From Nostoc linckia FACHB-104 (GTDB lineage: Bacteria; Cyanobacteriota; Cyanobacteriia; Cyanobacteriales; Nostocaceae), in NCBI RefSeq assembly GCF_014696615.1, contig NZ_JACJQJ010000060.1, forward strand, positions 1-51,849: 51,849 nucleotides of DNA, written 5' to 3'. Both the position numbers and the translations under genes were made by a program. The notes beneath the pieces were generated by a model. The model worked only from the letters and a program-made list of their open reading frames with translations, was not told where the DNA came from and made no database searches. This document shows, in pieces, positions 28,601 to 36,110 of the stretch; positions within the stretch are counted from its first letter, which is position 1, and the number at the start of each line of letters is the position of its first letter.

Positions 28601-28725
28601 AAACTAGGAAAAACATCCAAAGGCATTTGAATAATCGTGCGAAATATCCAAATCATCAGGATAATTGCACTTAGAACCACCAGCCAACGGCGAGCGATCG
28701 CCCATTTAATGATCGCACTCAGCAT
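25651..28725 (-). CDS. Heavy-metal efflux RND transporter (CzcA/CusA family)
   Basis: A 1024-residue inner-membrane pump of normal family length. It has the N-terminal helix, a large periplasmic porter domain with PGLAPEELESLVTLPIESA, helices carrying the conserved acidic residues of the heavy-metal class (AIGSAVDDAIVDAEN, about residue 400), a second porter domain, and the C-terminal helix group with FGVATRNGLLLVDN. It exports divalent or monovalent metal ions using the proton gradient together with an adaptor and an outer-membrane channel. The adjacent RppAB pair suggests nickel/cobalt, while the DUF305 neighbour suggests copper, so the metal is not settled. The adaptor gene ends only 10 bases upstream. 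No outer-membrane channel gene is present. Confidence 0.93.
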   Translation of the reverse strand: MLSAIIKWAIARRWLVVLSAIILMIWIFRTIIQMPLDVFPSFAPPQVEIQTEAPGLAPEELESLVTLPIESAINGTPGVTTVRSSSAAGISVVKVIFNWESDIYQARQLVTERLQQAQSKLPAGVETPQISPTSSPIGTVLQYAFTSETTSLMDVRRIVDWQVTNRLLAVPGVSQVVAYGGDVRQYQVLVDPEKLKAFNVTLADVEEATSAANINAPGGYLITPDREKLIRGIGRIESIEELQQSVITARNGTPVKISDVADVQIGAAIKRGDGSFNGEKAVIVMINKQPQADTPTVTRAIEQAITEIKAGLPEDIKVTPTFRQENYIDASIENVREALIEGSIIVAIILIPFLMNWRNLVICLTALPLSLLLGIFLLNWLGQGLNTMTLGGLAVAIGSAVDDAIVDAENVYRNLRENKYSPHPRPVLDVVFDGCQEVRDSVFGATIITIVVFSPVFALGGVEGSIFIPMGLGYMAAVIASSITALTITPALCAILLPHGHLPENEPWVARFFKRLYYPLLTFSLRRSGIILAIATAATVAAIAIAPSFGRVFLPEFQEQTLVNTLTLYPGVSLEATNAAGEAIQDALKGDARFPYVQLRSGRAPGDGDAAGVNLAHLDIELSREATENREAAIKKLREELAKLPGVAPNIGGFISHRMDEVLSGVRSAIAVKIFGPDLAQLRTIGSQVNEVMKTVDGIVDLQLEPQVPIEQIQIKFNRIDASRYGLTVGKIAQIIETALNGKVVSQILDKQQTFDLVVWLKPDARQNLDTIRNLLVDTPAGQKIPLAQVAAIENGTGPNTINRENVSRLIVVSANTSGRDLRSIVNEIQAKVNQQVHPPDGYYIQYAGQFEAQERATQNILISSAIAFVAITVIMYISVKSIPSTAMIMINLPLALVGGVFSVALSGGIISIASLVGFVTLFGVATRNGLLLVDNYNTKFAAGMPLKEILIKGSMERLNAILMTAFTSALGLAPLIVDSGPGKEILQPLSIVVLGGLFTSTALTLVVIPALYAKFGKILLQKS

Positions 28726-28735
28726 CGTTACAATT

Positions 28736-30373
28736 TTAGATTTTGGATTTGGGATTTTGGATTACGGAATCCTTGCTGGCTACGTGATGGTTATCAACCC
28801 ATTCTGGTGATAAATCTGGTTCTGCTATGGTTATTTGATATTGATGTTTGCTGCGACGACTAGCCCAGAAAACACCACCCATAAAAGCTACACCCATCAG
28901 TGCAACTCCTCCCCCTACTCCCACCCACAAAGGAATTGAAGTATTAAAATTTTTCTCTGCTGGTTCTACACTCCCATGCTCCTCTACTTTCCCGCTTCCC
29001 CTAAGAGATTGTGCGTAAAGTTGCGGTGCGCGTTGTGTAACGATTAAATCACCCTCAAATAAGCCAGTTTTTACTTCTACCATGTCACCAGAAGTTTGAC
29101 CTAAAGTAACTTCCACAGGCTGATAGGCGTTACCATTTTGGATATAAACCTGCTTTTTACCGTTTGCTTCTACTACCGCAGCACTGGGAATAGCTAAAAT
29201 AGCTGATGAGGTTTGGTCTGTTAACACTTCGAGTTCGGCAAACATTCCCGGTTTAAGCAATCCGCTAGAGTTATCCAGTTCCGCTTGCACTGGTACAACT
29301 CGCGATTCTCCTTCCACAACAGAGCCAATCCGGGTAATTCTGCCCGTGAAACTACGATTAGGGACAGCAGCAACTTTAACACTTACCCTTTGACCAGTCC
29401 TGACTTTGTTTAAATCTTTTTCATAGATATTCGCTGTGGCAAAAACGCGGCTGTCATTGACAATCGTCATCAATTTACCGCCTGTATCTTCAAAAGATTG
29501 ACCAAGGGTAACTTCTCTATCGGCTACCTTGCCAGTAATAGGCGATACCACTGTTACCAATCCTTGAGCATTAGCGCGGGTTCCTAATTGGGAAAGGCGA
29601 GTTTGATAAGTAGTATTACTAAGTTGAATCCGCGATTTTGCCACTTCAACTGCCGACGCTGCACGTTTTAGCTGATTTTCTGCCTCAATAACTTCCCGGC
29701 GACTATTAGCTTTAGTAAGTTCCGCTTTCGCTTCCGCTAGCTGGGTTTGAGATTCTAAAGCTGTGCGTTGAGGTAAAGCGCCAGCATTAGCTAACTGTTT
29801 ATCTTTGTTGTACTTTTCTTGAGCAAATTTTACTTGAGTCTGCGCTTGAGCAATTTCAGCTGCGGCAATTTGTTGATAGCGATCGCGGTTTTGTTGCGCT
29901 AATTTTAAATCAGCTAAGGCTTGTTGCAAATCTGCCTGACCTTCTGCCAGCTTTTCCTGCGAATTAACCCGCAATTCCACCAAATCAGGACTAGATACCA
30001 CAGCTAGCGGTTGACCTTTTTTAACTGTAGCGCCCGGTTCCACCAGCAACTCCACCACTTTCGCCTTGGCAATGGGGGTATTTACCTCTACTTTTTGGTT
30101 GGGTAGAGTTTCAATCTGTCCCGTGGTTTTAATTCCCACAGCTAGCGGTTGGCGTTTAGCTGCTTCGACTTTAATTCCTAAGCGTTTAGCTGTTTGGGTA
30201 TCAACTTCAATAGCTGCATTAGCTGAATTAGTTTCACTTCCCCCTTGAAATTCATTACCATGTCCCCCGTGAGCTAAAACTGCTACAGGGTTTGTCAATA
30301 CAAGCAAACTCAGCAGTGTACCAGAAAGAGAACGAATTGCCGTAAGTGTTCGGAAACGCAGAGGTTTAGGCAT
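28736..30373 (-). CDS. RND efflux periplasmic adaptor (CzcB/CusB type)
   Basis: A 545-residue adaptor. After a signal peptide (about 1-35) the mature N-terminus is His-rich (HGGHGNEF). A biotinyl-lipoyl half (VELLVEPGATVKKGQPLAVV), a long coiled-coil hairpin (about 130-265), the second lipoyl half (GLVTVVSPITGKVADREV), and a beta-barrel and proximal domain follow. A membrane helix near the C-terminus (about 490-518, WVGVGGGVALMGVAFMGGVFWA) is unusual for the family. The last seven residues (QNPKSKI) come from an AATCCAAA-type repeat, so the native end has been replaced. It is the first gene of the pump operon. Confidence 0.9.
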   Translation of the reverse strand: MPKPLRFRTLTAIRSLSGTLLSLLVLTNPVAVLAHGGHGNEFQGGSETNSANAAIEVDTQTAKRLGIKVEAAKRQPLAVGIKTTGQIETLPNQKVEVNTPIAKAKVVELLVEPGATVKKGQPLAVVSSPDLVELRVNSQEKLAEGQADLQQALADLKLAQQNRDRYQQIAAAEIAQAQTQVKFAQEKYNKDKQLANAGALPQRTALESQTQLAEAKAELTKANSRREVIEAENQLKRAASAVEVAKSRIQLSNTTYQTRLSQLGTRANAQGLVTVVSPITGKVADREVTLGQSFEDTGGKLMTIVNDSRVFATANIYEKDLNKVRTGQRVSVKVAAVPNRSFTGRITRIGSVVEGESRVVPVQAELDNSSGLLKPGMFAELEVLTDQTSSAILAIPSAAVVEANGKKQVYIQNGNAYQPVEVTLGQTSGDMVEVKTGLFEGDLIVTQRAPQLYAQSLRGSGKVEEHGSVEPAEKNFNTSIPLWVGVGGGVALMGVAFMGGVFWASRRSKHQYQITIAEPDLSPEWVDNHHVASKDSVIQNPKSKI

Positions 30374-30477
30374 CGCTATCAGGAATTATTAAATATAGGA
30401 GCAGGTTTGCTCTGTGGAATTTTGTATGCACCTAATTCCCAGTCTTTCATCTGAAAATGAAATTGGCATGAAATGGA

Positions 30478-30548
30478 TTGGGGATTGGGGATTAGGGACT
30501 GGGGATTGGGGACTGGGGATTGGGGATTAGGGATTGGGGACTGGGGAA
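30478..30548. repeat. Heptanucleotide repeat (GGGGATT/GGGGACT)n
   Basis: About ten copies of a 7-bp unit alternating GGGGATT, AGGGATT, AGGGACT and GGGGACT. Confidence 0.9.
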
Positions 30549-30551
30549 TTT

Positions 30552-30761
30552 AATGTATGGGGTGACAATCGCAATGCATTGGTTTGCATTGTTAATGTAT
30601 CGAGTCACAATCGCAATGTATTGCCTTACATCGTTAATGTATGGGGTGACAATCGCAATGCATTGGCTTGCATTGTTAATGTATCGAGTCACAATGCCAA
30701 TGTATTGCCTTACATTGTTAATGTATGGGGCGACAATCACAATGCATCGCCTTACACAAAT
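30552..30761. repeat. Second 21-bp/42-bp tandem repeat array
   Basis: Ten units of 21 bp follow AATGYATNG-N2-T-N2-CA. They alternate between units like AATGTATGGGGTGACAATCGC and units like AATGCATTGG..GCATTGTT, with an 84-bp super-period for the first eight. It reads through on both strands as 14-residue repeats (YINNVRQ/YIAIVTR on the minus strand). The period matches the array at 485-830 but the sequence differs. Confidence 0.88.
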
Positions 30762-30796
30762 TCATGAGCAATTTTTGTAGGGTGGAGACTTACATA

Positions 30797-30858
30797 ATTC
30801 CCCATTCCCCATTCCCCATTCCCCATTCCCCAGTCCCTAGTCCCCAATCCCCATTCCC
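30797..30858. repeat. Heptanucleotide repeat (CCCCATT)n
   Basis: Eight or so copies of CCCCATT, CCCCAGT and CCCTAGT immediately after the DUF305 gene, ending at its stop codon region. Confidence 0.85.
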
Positions 30859-30859
30859 C

Positions 30860-31543
30860 TCACTTGTTATACCAAGCCTTTCGCCACTGTTTCATTTGGC
30901 TAATCTCAGCATCTTGTGCCTTGATAATTGCTTGCGCTAATTTCTTAATGTCAGAACGCTTGGTTTTTTGCAAGGCATCTTTAGCCATTGTCACAGCGCC
31001 TTCATGATGGGGAATCATCGCATCAATAAAGCGGAGGTCGAATTCTGTATCAGCTGCGCCTAAGTCCATGCTCATCATCATGGCTTGCATTTGCTCTGAT
31101 GACATCTCCATCATCTGACCTTTTTGAGCATCATAAGCCATTGGTTTAGCTCCCGCTTTGGGATACCAAGCTGTGCGCCAGCTTTTCATCTGGCTAATTT
31201 CTTGATTTTGCGCTTTGATAATTTCGTCTGCTAGCTTTTTGATTTCTGGGCGTTTCGATTTTTGCTGTGCTTCTTTAGCCATGACGATCGCGCCTTGGTG
31301 GTGTGCAATCATCCCATCAATAAAGCGTAAATCATAATTAGCATCGGCTGGGCCTAAATCCATTGCCATGCTGTGATTCATCCCACCGTGATGCATCATA
31401 CCATCGTGATTCATCTGGTGATCGTTGTTGGTATGGTTTTGGGCAGTACTTTGGGAACAAGCTGTTACCACGCTACTAGAAACAGAAGCGATCGCTATTA
31501 AGCTTAATGACAAAAAACTATTTTTCCAGTTAAAGAATGGCAT
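30860..31543 (-). CDS. Tandem DUF305 exported protein
   Basis: A 227-residue protein. The signal peptide ends near Cys29 (VVTAC, a possible lipobox). A His/Met-rich stretch (36-62, with MMHHGGMNHSM) precedes two copies of the DUF305 fold: the first with RFIDGMIAHHQGAIVMA (about 73-89), the second with RFIDAMIPHHEGAVTMA. Each copy ends ISQMK.WR.AWY. DUF305 proteins are ferritin-like helical bundles often found in copper-resistance loci, and the His and Met residues should bind copper or another soft metal in the periplasm. Most family members are single-copy, so this is a duplicated form. It is divergent from the ArsR gene and next to the metal pump operon. Confidence 0.88.
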   Translation of the reverse strand: MPFFNWKNSFLSLSLIAIASVSSSVVTACSQSTAQNHTNNDHQMNHDGMMHHGGMNHSMAMDLGPADANYDLRFIDGMIAHHQGAIVMAKEAQQKSKRPEIKKLADEIIKAQNQEISQMKSWRTAWYPKAGAKPMAYDAQKGQMMEMSSEQMQAMMMSMDLGAADTEFDLRFIDAMIPHHEGAVTMAKDALQKTKRSDIKKLAQAIIKAQDAEISQMKQWRKAWYNK

Positions 31544-31987
31544 AGGAATTATTTCTATGAGTAATGTTGTGTATTACTCATAGTTTGACAATTAAAAATG
31601 AAATCACGATGAAATTTGCCTATATTTCATTGCTAAGTAGGCTAACGCCAATTTAATGTGAAGTCGCAAATATCTAGATCCCCCTGATTGATGAGGTAGG
31701 GGAGCAGGGAGCAGGGGTAAAGGGAGAAGATAAGCTATTAGGCTTTTAAGTTGCACAATCCATTTTGAGGGCTGTTGACAGTCAACGCTCAACAGTCAAC
31801 AGTCAACGCTCAACGTTCAACAGTCAACAGTCATCCAATTTAGACGCGTACTACGTTCCGGTCGCAAGTACAAATTTTGCTTGTATAAGTCCTGTAACTA
31901 TAGAGAGATGATGAAGCTAAACGCATAATAATGTCAATATACTTATTAAGTAAGACACCATTCTTATGCTAAACATTAAATCTCCCT
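31544..31987. promoter_or_regulatory. Divergent region between DUF305 and ArsR genes
   Basis: About 440 bases. It holds a 7-bp repeat (CAGTCAA/CGCTCAA, 31772-31834). Near the ArsR start there is a 13-base palindrome TACTTATTAAGTA (31940-31952), a possible operator for the ArsR protein itself. A short GC-rich segment at 31838-31895 resembles other dispersed repeats. No gene is seen. Confidence 0.4.
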
Positions 31988-32350
31988 ATGTTAGAAATAA
32001 AGCCATCCCAGGCTGAACCAGCTGTGATTGCAGCGGTTGCTGATTATTTCAAGGTGCTATCAGAGGTGAGTCGCTTACACATTTTAACTTGTCTGAAGTC
32101 AGGGCCGATGAATGTAATGGAAATTGCAGAAGCGACAGGCTTGGGACAGGCAAATTTGTCTAAGCATCTCAAAGTGTTAACTCAGGCAGGGATTTTATCT
32201 CGTCAGCCTAAAGGTACAAGCGCTTTTTACGAGATAGCAGATCCGATGATTTTTGAACTCTGCGATTTAGCGTGCGATCGCATTAGTGAACGCATTCTAC
32301 AACAGGTGGAAAGCCTCAAAGGTATACGGGGCAATACAGTGAGTTTTTAA
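31988..32350 (+). CDS. ArsR/SmtB family transcriptional regulator
   Basis: A 120-residue winged-helix repressor. It has the ArsR fold with recognition helix LGQANLSKHLKVLTQAGIL (about 52-70) and wing RQPKGTSAFYEI. The classical alpha-3 metal site (ELCVCDL) is missing. Cys residues are at LTCLK (about 36) and in the C-terminal FELCDLACDRI (two Cys), which could form a thiol or metal site. It may sense metal, redox or low oxygen. It sits between the metal-efflux block and the low-oxygen psbA gene, so either could be its target. Confidence 0.85.
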   Translation: MLEIKPSQAEPAVIAAVADYFKVLSEVSRLHILTCLKSGPMNVMEIAEATGLGQANLSKHLKVLTQAGILSRQPKGTSAFYEIADPMIFELCDLACDRISERILQQVESLKGIRGNTVSF

Positions 32351-32444
32351 AAGGTGCCATACCATCTTTTAATGAAACAAATAAGTCAGATTTTCTTTGG
32401 TGTTCCCTATTTCCTAACTCCTTCTTTCTGAACCACAAAATAAA

Positions 32445-32467
32445 AGCACCCTTAGTGCGAGGGTGCT
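32445..32467 (-). terminator. Terminator of psbA
   Basis: AGCACCCT/AGGGTGCT, an 8-bp stem with a 7-base loop, lies 40 bases beyond the psbA stop codon and is followed in the transcribed direction by TTTTATTTTG. Confidence 0.8.
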
Positions 32468-32505
32468 GATAAGTAGAGAAAAGAGGAGATACTATCAATT
32501 ACAAG

Positions 32506-33588
32506 CTAGCTGGCGATACTTGGTGCAGCTAGAGCGATCGGTTGAGCTTCACCAGAAGCTAAATCTAGGGGGAAGTTGTGAGCGTTACGCTCATGCATAA
32601 CCTCAATCCCTAGATTGGCTCTGTTGAGAAGGTCAGCCCAAGTAGGAATGGTTCTTCCTTCGCTATCTAAAACAGAGCTATTGAAATTGAAGCCATTTAA
32701 GTTAAATGACATGGTGCTAACACCTAAAGCTGCAAACCAAATACCAACTACAGGCCAAGCAGCAAGGAAGAAATGCAACGCACGAGAGTTGTTAAAGCTG
32801 GCATATTGGAAGATTAAGCGTCCAAAGTAACCATGTGCCGCTACTATGTTGTAGGTTTCTTCTTCTTGACCAAACTTGTATCCGGTATTGGCAGATTCAA
32901 CTTCTGTTGTTTCTCGAATGATGCTAGAGGTTACTAGAGAACCATGCATTGCGGAAAATAAAGCGCCTCCAAAAACACCTGCAACCCCTAACATATGGAA
33001 CGGGTGCATGAGGATGTTATGTTCCGGTGAGAACACAATCATAAAGTTGAAGGTACCAGAAATACCCAGCATCATCCCATCAGAGAAACTGCCTTGCCCA
33101 ATAGGATAAATCAACAATACAGCTGTTGCTGCTGCCGCAGGTGCAGAAAAAGCCACAGGAATCCAAGGGCGCATCCCTAAGCGATAGCTAAGTTCCCATT
33201 GCCGACCCATATAGGCGTAAACGGCAAGTAAAAAGTGGAACACAATCATTTCGTAAGGGCCGCCATTGTAAAGCCATTCATCTAAAGAAGCAGCTTCCCA
33301 AATAGGGTAAAAGTGCAAGCCAATAGCAGCGGAAGTAGGAACTACAGTAGCAGAGATGATGTTATTGCCATAAAGCAGCGAACCAGTTACAGGTTCCCGA
33401 ATCCCATCCACATCTACAGGAGGCGCTGCAACAAACGCCAATACAAAAACGATCGCCGCCGTCAAAGCTGTGGGAATCAAGATGACTCCAAACCAGCCCA
33501 CATACAGCCTATTTTCTGTACTGGTTACCCAGTTACAAAATCGCTCCCAAAAACTAGCGCTGCTGCGCTTTTGTAGAGTTGTAGTCAT
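32506..33588 (-). CDS. psbA: Photosystem II D1 protein, micro-oxic (D1') isoform
   Basis: A 360-residue D1 reaction-centre protein with five membrane helices. It carries Tyr161, His190, His198, His215, Ser264 and His272, plus the full Mn-cluster ligand set Asp170, Glu189, His332, Glu333, His337, Asp342 and Ala344. The 16 residues after Ala344 are removed by CtpA. It has Gln130, and shows Ala80, Leu158 and Ala286, the three substitutions known for the low-oxygen-induced D1' form, plus Met173 as in PsbA2 of Thermosynechococcus. It is therefore neither a bulk D1 nor the far-red ChlF type (which lacks Mn ligands). It should be expressed at low oxygen and replace standard D1 in part of photosystem II. 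It is monocistronic, with its own promoter and terminator. Confidence 0.95.
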   Translation of the reverse strand: MTTTLQKRSSASFWERFCNWVTSTENRLYVGWFGVILIPTALTAAIVFVLAFVAAPPVDVDGIREPVTGSLLYGNNIISATVVPTSAAIGLHFYPIWEAASLDEWLYNGGPYEMIVFHFLLAVYAYMGRQWELSYRLGMRPWIPVAFSAPAAAATAVLLIYPIGQGSFSDGMMLGISGTFNFMIVFSPEHNILMHPFHMLGVAGVFGGALFSAMHGSLVTSSIIRETTEVESANTGYKFGQEEETYNIVAAHGYFGRLIFQYASFNNSRALHFFLAAWPVVGIWFAALGVSTMSFNLNGFNFNSSVLDSEGRTIPTWADLLNRANLGIEVMHERNAHNFPLDLASGEAQPIALAAPSIAS

Positions 33589-33651
33589 TGTTCAATAATT
33601 GCGGATGAATTGGTTAAATATCGCTGTGCAAAGGTAACTTGCAACACTCAT

Positions 33652-33683
33652 ATTATATAACTATAAAGTTATATTGTTGTCAA
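33652..33683 (-). promoter_or_regulatory. psbA promoter with internal operator-like palindrome
   Basis: On the minus strand TTGACA (33678-33683) is followed after 18-20 bases by TATATAAT (33652-33659). The spacer contains a perfect inverted repeat ATATAACT-ATAA-AGTTATAT (33655-33674) overlapping the -10 box, a good place for a repressor. The start codon is about 65 bases downstream. Confidence 0.65.
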
Positions 33684-33825
33684 GTGTATATTTGAAGAAG
33701 TTAGACACTAGTACCGCTGGGCGGAAGTTAAAAGTCTTTAATTTTGAATTTGGAATTTTGAATTCGGAGCGAAGCGACGTGACCACCTCGCTGATAAAAT
33801 TACTTATCAGCTATTTAGTTAATAA

Positions 33826-34938
33826 ATGAACAAGTCTGTTATGACTCACGTCCTTCCTCCGCTACGGATTGGTAAACATATTGCCCGCTATCCTATTGTT
33901 CAAGGTGCAATGGCTGTGCGTGTTGCGGGTGCAAAGCTGGCTGGTGCTGTTGCTAATGCAGGCGGAGTGGGTGTCATTGCTTCTCTGGGACTGGGGTTGT
34001 ATTCTCCTGATTTTGACCAACGCAAGCGAGGTAACTTTTTTACAGCGAATAAACTTGCTTTGATTGATGAACTAGCTAAAGCACGCACTATCAGTCCAGA
34101 TGGTGTTATTGGCGTAAATATTCTAGTTGCTACTAAAGATTATCCAGTATTGGCTCAGACTGCTGCGGCTGAAGGCGCAGATTTAATTATTACCGGAGCC
34201 GGACTACCTCTATCTTTACCAGAATATACTGCAGACTATCCTGATGTAGCGCTGGTGCCAAGTGTTTCTAATGTGGAAGCAGCGCAGTTCATCTGTCAAG
34301 TTTGGCAAAAACGTTACAATCGCTTACCTGATGCTTTTATTGTGGAGAATTGCCAGAAGGTAGGCGGGCATTTTACCCAGTGCGAACAGATTAATCCGCC
34401 AGGGTTTTCAATTAAATCGGTGATTGCTGAACTACGGGAGTATTTTGCCAATCAGCTAGGTGTGAGTATACCGTTAATTGTCACCGGAGGAATTTGGGAT
34501 CGGGCTGATATTGAGGAAATGTTAGCGATCGCAGCAGATGGTGTACAAATCGGTACGCGCTTTATTACTACAGAGGAATGTGATGCCGATCGCCGTTATA
34601 AAGAATTTCATCTCCAGGCTTGTGCAGCAGATATTGTAACTGTACCGAGTCCCGTGGGCAAACCTAGCCGGGCTTTACGTAATGCATTTGCAGAAAATGC
34701 GATCGCAGGTTCATCCTCAATAGAACGGCGATGCATTGCTAATTGTTTAGAATCATGTCTGTGTCGAGATAGTGGTAAAACCTATTGTTTGCTACAAGCC
34801 CTTGCTAGAGCAGGGCGAGGCGATGTAGAGAATGGTTTAATTTTTTCTGGCGCGAATGTTAGGTACACTGAGCGAATCATGTCTATTGCCGAACTGATGG
34901 CAGAGTTAACCCAGCCTCAAACGGCGATCGCGCGTTAA
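33826..34938 (+). CDS. Nitronate monooxygenase-like FMN oxidoreductase
   Basis: A 370-residue TIM-barrel flavoprotein of the 2-nitropropane dioxygenase/nitronate monooxygenase family. It has YPIVQGAMA near the N-terminus, NAGGVGVIASLG, a phosphate-binding VTGGIWD region, and GVQIGTRFITTEECDA. A Cys-rich C-terminal section (CIANCLESCLC) is typical of one bacterial subgroup. The family oxidises nitronates or acts as a flavin-dependent reductase. The natural substrate here is unknown. ATG 33826 or ATG 33841 may start it. A pentapeptide-repeat gene follows within 25 bases, so they may be co-transcribed. Confidence 0.85.
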   Translation: MNKSVMTHVLPPLRIGKHIARYPIVQGAMAVRVAGAKLAGAVANAGGVGVIASLGLGLYSPDFDQRKRGNFFTANKLALIDELAKARTISPDGVIGVNILVATKDYPVLAQTAAAEGADLIITGAGLPLSLPEYTADYPDVALVPSVSNVEAAQFICQVWQKRYNRLPDAFIVENCQKVGGHFTQCEQINPPGFSIKSVIAELREYFANQLGVSIPLIVTGGIWDRADIEEMLAIAADGVQIGTRFITTEECDADRRYKEFHLQACAADIVTVPSPVGKPSRALRNAFAENAIAGSSSIERRCIANCLESCLCRDSGKTYCLLQALARAGRGDVENGLIFSGANVRYTERIMSIAELMAELTQPQTAIAR

Positions 34939-34961
34939 TTATTAATCAACAGTTGAGTGAT

Positions 34962-35675
34962 ATGAATTTGGATGAAATTCTTAAGCGTTACGGTACTGGA
35001 GAAAGAAATTTTCAGCGAGTCAACTTACAAGAAGCGGAGCTAACAAACGTCAACCTCAGTGGTGCAGATTTTAGCTATGCTGATTTACGTCAGACTAGAC
35101 TCGGTAAAACTAACTTCAGTCAAGGTTGTCTGCGTGAAGCAGATTTAAGTGAATCTATCCTCTGGGGAACAAACTTAAGTGAAGCAGACTTATATGGTGC
35201 AATCCTCAGAGAAGCAGATTTAACTGGTGCAAATTTACTGAAAACAAATTTAGAAGCAGCAAATTTAATCAAAGCTAGTTTGTGCGGCGCTAATTTAACT
35301 GGTGTCAAACTGTCTCGTTCTCTGTTATTTCAAGCCGATTTACGTCCCAGTTCCGATCAGCGCACAGATTTGGGATATGCGGTTTTAACGGGAGCAGACT
35401 TAAGCTACGCTGACTTAAGAGCAGCTTCATTACATCACGCAAACTTAGATGGCGCAAAATTGTGTCGCGCAAACCTCAGTCGCAGAGTGCAGTGGGGAGA
35501 TATGCCAACAGATTTAACTGAAGCGAGTTTACAAAATGCAGACTTAAGCTATGTCAATCTCAGCAACGCCATCCTCCGCAACGCCAATCTAAAAGGCGCA
35601 GACTTAACAGGAGCTATTCTCACAGATGTGGACTTCCAAGGCGCAATTATGCCTGATGGCAAAGTCCATGATTAA
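34962..35675 (+). CDS. Pentapeptide repeat protein
   Basis: A 237-residue protein made of about 35 pentapeptides of the A(D/N)LXX type (for example ADLSYADLR and ANLTGVKLS), expected to form a right-handed quadrilateral beta-helix. A brief break at about 128-140 (RPSSDQRTDL) separates two blocks. Such proteins are abundant in cyanobacteria, and some mimic DNA or bind proteins. No signal peptide is present. ATG 34962 is used. A TTG nine bases upstream is in frame but less likely. It lies 23 bases after the nitronate monooxygenase gene, probably in one operon. Confidence 0.88.
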   Translation: MNLDEILKRYGTGERNFQRVNLQEAELTNVNLSGADFSYADLRQTRLGKTNFSQGCLREADLSESILWGTNLSEADLYGAILREADLTGANLLKTNLEAANLIKASLCGANLTGVKLSRSLLFQADLRPSSDQRTDLGYAVLTGADLSYADLRAASLHHANLDGAKLCRANLSRRVQWGDMPTDLTEASLQNADLSYVNLSNAILRNANLKGADLTGAILTDVDFQGAIMPDGKVHD

Positions 35676-35777
35676 AAATGTGCGATCGCTCTCCAATATT
35701 CAACAAAGATGCGATCGCCCATTCCTCAGCGAAACATCAGCTGACACAAGTATTAGGTTGCTATTGAGTCATCACAA

Positions 35778-36110
35778 TCAAAGATTCTCTTCCTCGTCAA
35801 TTTCCTCTCCTAATCGAGCCTGAGAACTATGACGCACGTGAAGCACAAAAACAGTGTTTTCGCGAATAGTGAACAAAATACGGTATTTATTTCTGGATTT
35901 ACCATAAATAAATTGACGAATTTCCTCTGCAAACGCATCGTTTTCTGGAGCCAGGATGCAACGGCGAGGTTTTTCTTGTAAAGTGGCGATCGCATCCATT
36001 AAGCCGCGAAACCAGCGATCGGCATAATCAGGATTACGTTCTCTCAACTATGAATAAGCAATCTCAATTTCAGAGTTTGCTGTCTGAGTTAGACTAACTT
36101 GAAATGCCAT
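35778..36110 (-). pseudogene. RelE/ParE-type toxin gene interrupted by a TAG stop
   Basis: The frame from ATG 36110 reads MAFQVSLTQTANSEIEIAYS, then TAG at 36048-36050, then LRERNPDYADRWFRGL and on to a normal end (RNKYRILF, NTVFVLHVRHSSQAR). Homologues have Trp (TGG) at this place (as I recall, ...AYSWLRER...), so a single G-to-A change explains the stop. The start overlaps the antitoxin end by 17 bases, as is usual for such operons. A shorter product from TTG 36047 is possible but would miss the first strand and helix. RelE/ParE toxins inhibit translation or gyrase. This one is probably inactive. Confidence 0.85.

Larger units (their letters stand above)
30374..30859. other. Repeat-filled region between adaptor and DUF305 genes
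   Basis: It consists of GGGGATT heptamers (30478-30548), a 21/42-bp array (30552-30761) and CCCCATT heptamers (30797-30858). Open frames here (e.g. 30492-30740, minus) only read the repeats. The adaptor promoter should lie in 30374-30477. Confidence 0.75.

Noticed and set aside
30492-30780. Several open frames on both strands across the repeat array
   Set aside because: All are readings of the 21-bp units and the adjacent heptamers. No unique sequence supports a gene.
32506-33588. Far-red ChlF or rogue D1 instead of a water-oxidising D1
   Set aside because: Asp170, Glu189, His332, Glu333, Asp342 and Ala344 are all present, so the Mn cluster can bind.
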